Assembly: GCA_964251675.1 (NCBI GenBank)
Contig: CAXUKS010000007.1
Coordinates: 81,015 to 145,014 of the forward strand
Source of the DNA: JANXMY01 sp964251675
GTDB lineage: Bacteria; Armatimonadota; Armatimonadia; Armatimonadales; Capsulimonadaceae
Direction: 5' to 3'
DNA length: 64,000 bases
A program made the position numbers and the translations under genes. The notes beneath the pieces were generated by a model, which did not search any database, had not been told where the DNA came from, and was given only the letters and a program-made list of their open reading frames with translations. This document shows, piece by piece, positions 63,959 to 64,000 of the stretch. Each line of letters opens with the position of its first letter. The stretch's first letter is position 1.

Positions 63959-64000
63959 CGCTGTTCCTCTTCTGCCAAAATCAGTCTGCCAGGGCGCCGA

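Overview
This window looks like a chromosomal segment of a moderately GC-rich, free-living bacterium, most plausibly an Armatimonadota member or a close relative. That placement is inferred from gene content, not from a marker gene. The clues are a DUF1559 prepilin-like protein with an H-X9-DG ending, a PEP-CTERM-like protein, four Uma2-family nucleases, a family-10-like glycosyl hydrolase, a DUF6754 membrane operon, a two-gene form of purH and ECF sigma factors with extracytoplasmic extensions. Planctomycetota and Chloroflexota share some of these traits. Starts are of two kinds: Shine-Dalgarno-led starts, and starts lying about 6 nt behind a -10 box, which would give leaderless mRNAs.

Layout. 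1-6.7 kb: a DprE1-like FAD oxidoreductase, a Tat-exported metallophosphoesterase, a glycosyl-hydrolase-like protein and a VWA/TPR pair. 6.8-8.8 kb: a ZTP riboswitch with its terminator in front of separate genes for the two halves of PurH. 8.8-9.9 kb: an AT-richer insert with a VOC protein and a GNAT acetyltransferase. 9.9-12.3 kb: a response regulator with a small membrane protein, and the ATPases LivG/LivF without permease genes. 12.3-16.4 kb: a leaderless six-gene operon of uncharacterised, mostly membrane proteins built around DUF6754, with one apparent CTG start. This is the best candidate for an undescribed system. 16.9-22.9 kb: ffh-rpsP-khpA-rimM-trmD-rplS, then lepB-rnhB-yraN. 22.9-26.5 kb: leaderless aroA, a small unknown gene and two tandem YbjQ-like proteins. 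26.5-27.1 kb: a c-di-GMP-I riboswitch facing a tiny secreted protein. 27.1-38.6 kb: comM, an inactive rhomboid-like protein, a PQQ-propeller protein, dprA, a PEP-CTERM-like protein, topA, an ASCH-like protein, trmFO and xerC. 38.6-46.4 kb (minus strand): pgi, a LysE exporter and an sdhC-A-B operon interleaved with two Uma2 genes and a secreted protein, with a LysR gene divergent from it. 47.4-55.2 kb: a DUF1559 protein, sucC and sucD separated by four genes, an AT-rich solitary HsdR-N-like nuclease and another Uma2. 55.2-64 kb: acs, a Gfo/Idh oxidoreductase, a compound palindromic repeat, a sigma/anti-sigma pair, a WalJ-like hydrolase and a sigma factor fused to an exported domain.

How the genes work together. 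The core genes cover protein targeting and tRNA/ribosome maturation, natural transformation (comM, dprA), DNA topology and chromosome resolution (topA, xerC), the TCA cycle (sdhCAB, sucCD), acetate activation and de novo purine synthesis. The riboswitches tie purine synthesis to ZTP and a secreted peptide to c-di-GMP. I see no rRNA, tRNA, CRISPR array, transposase or prophage.
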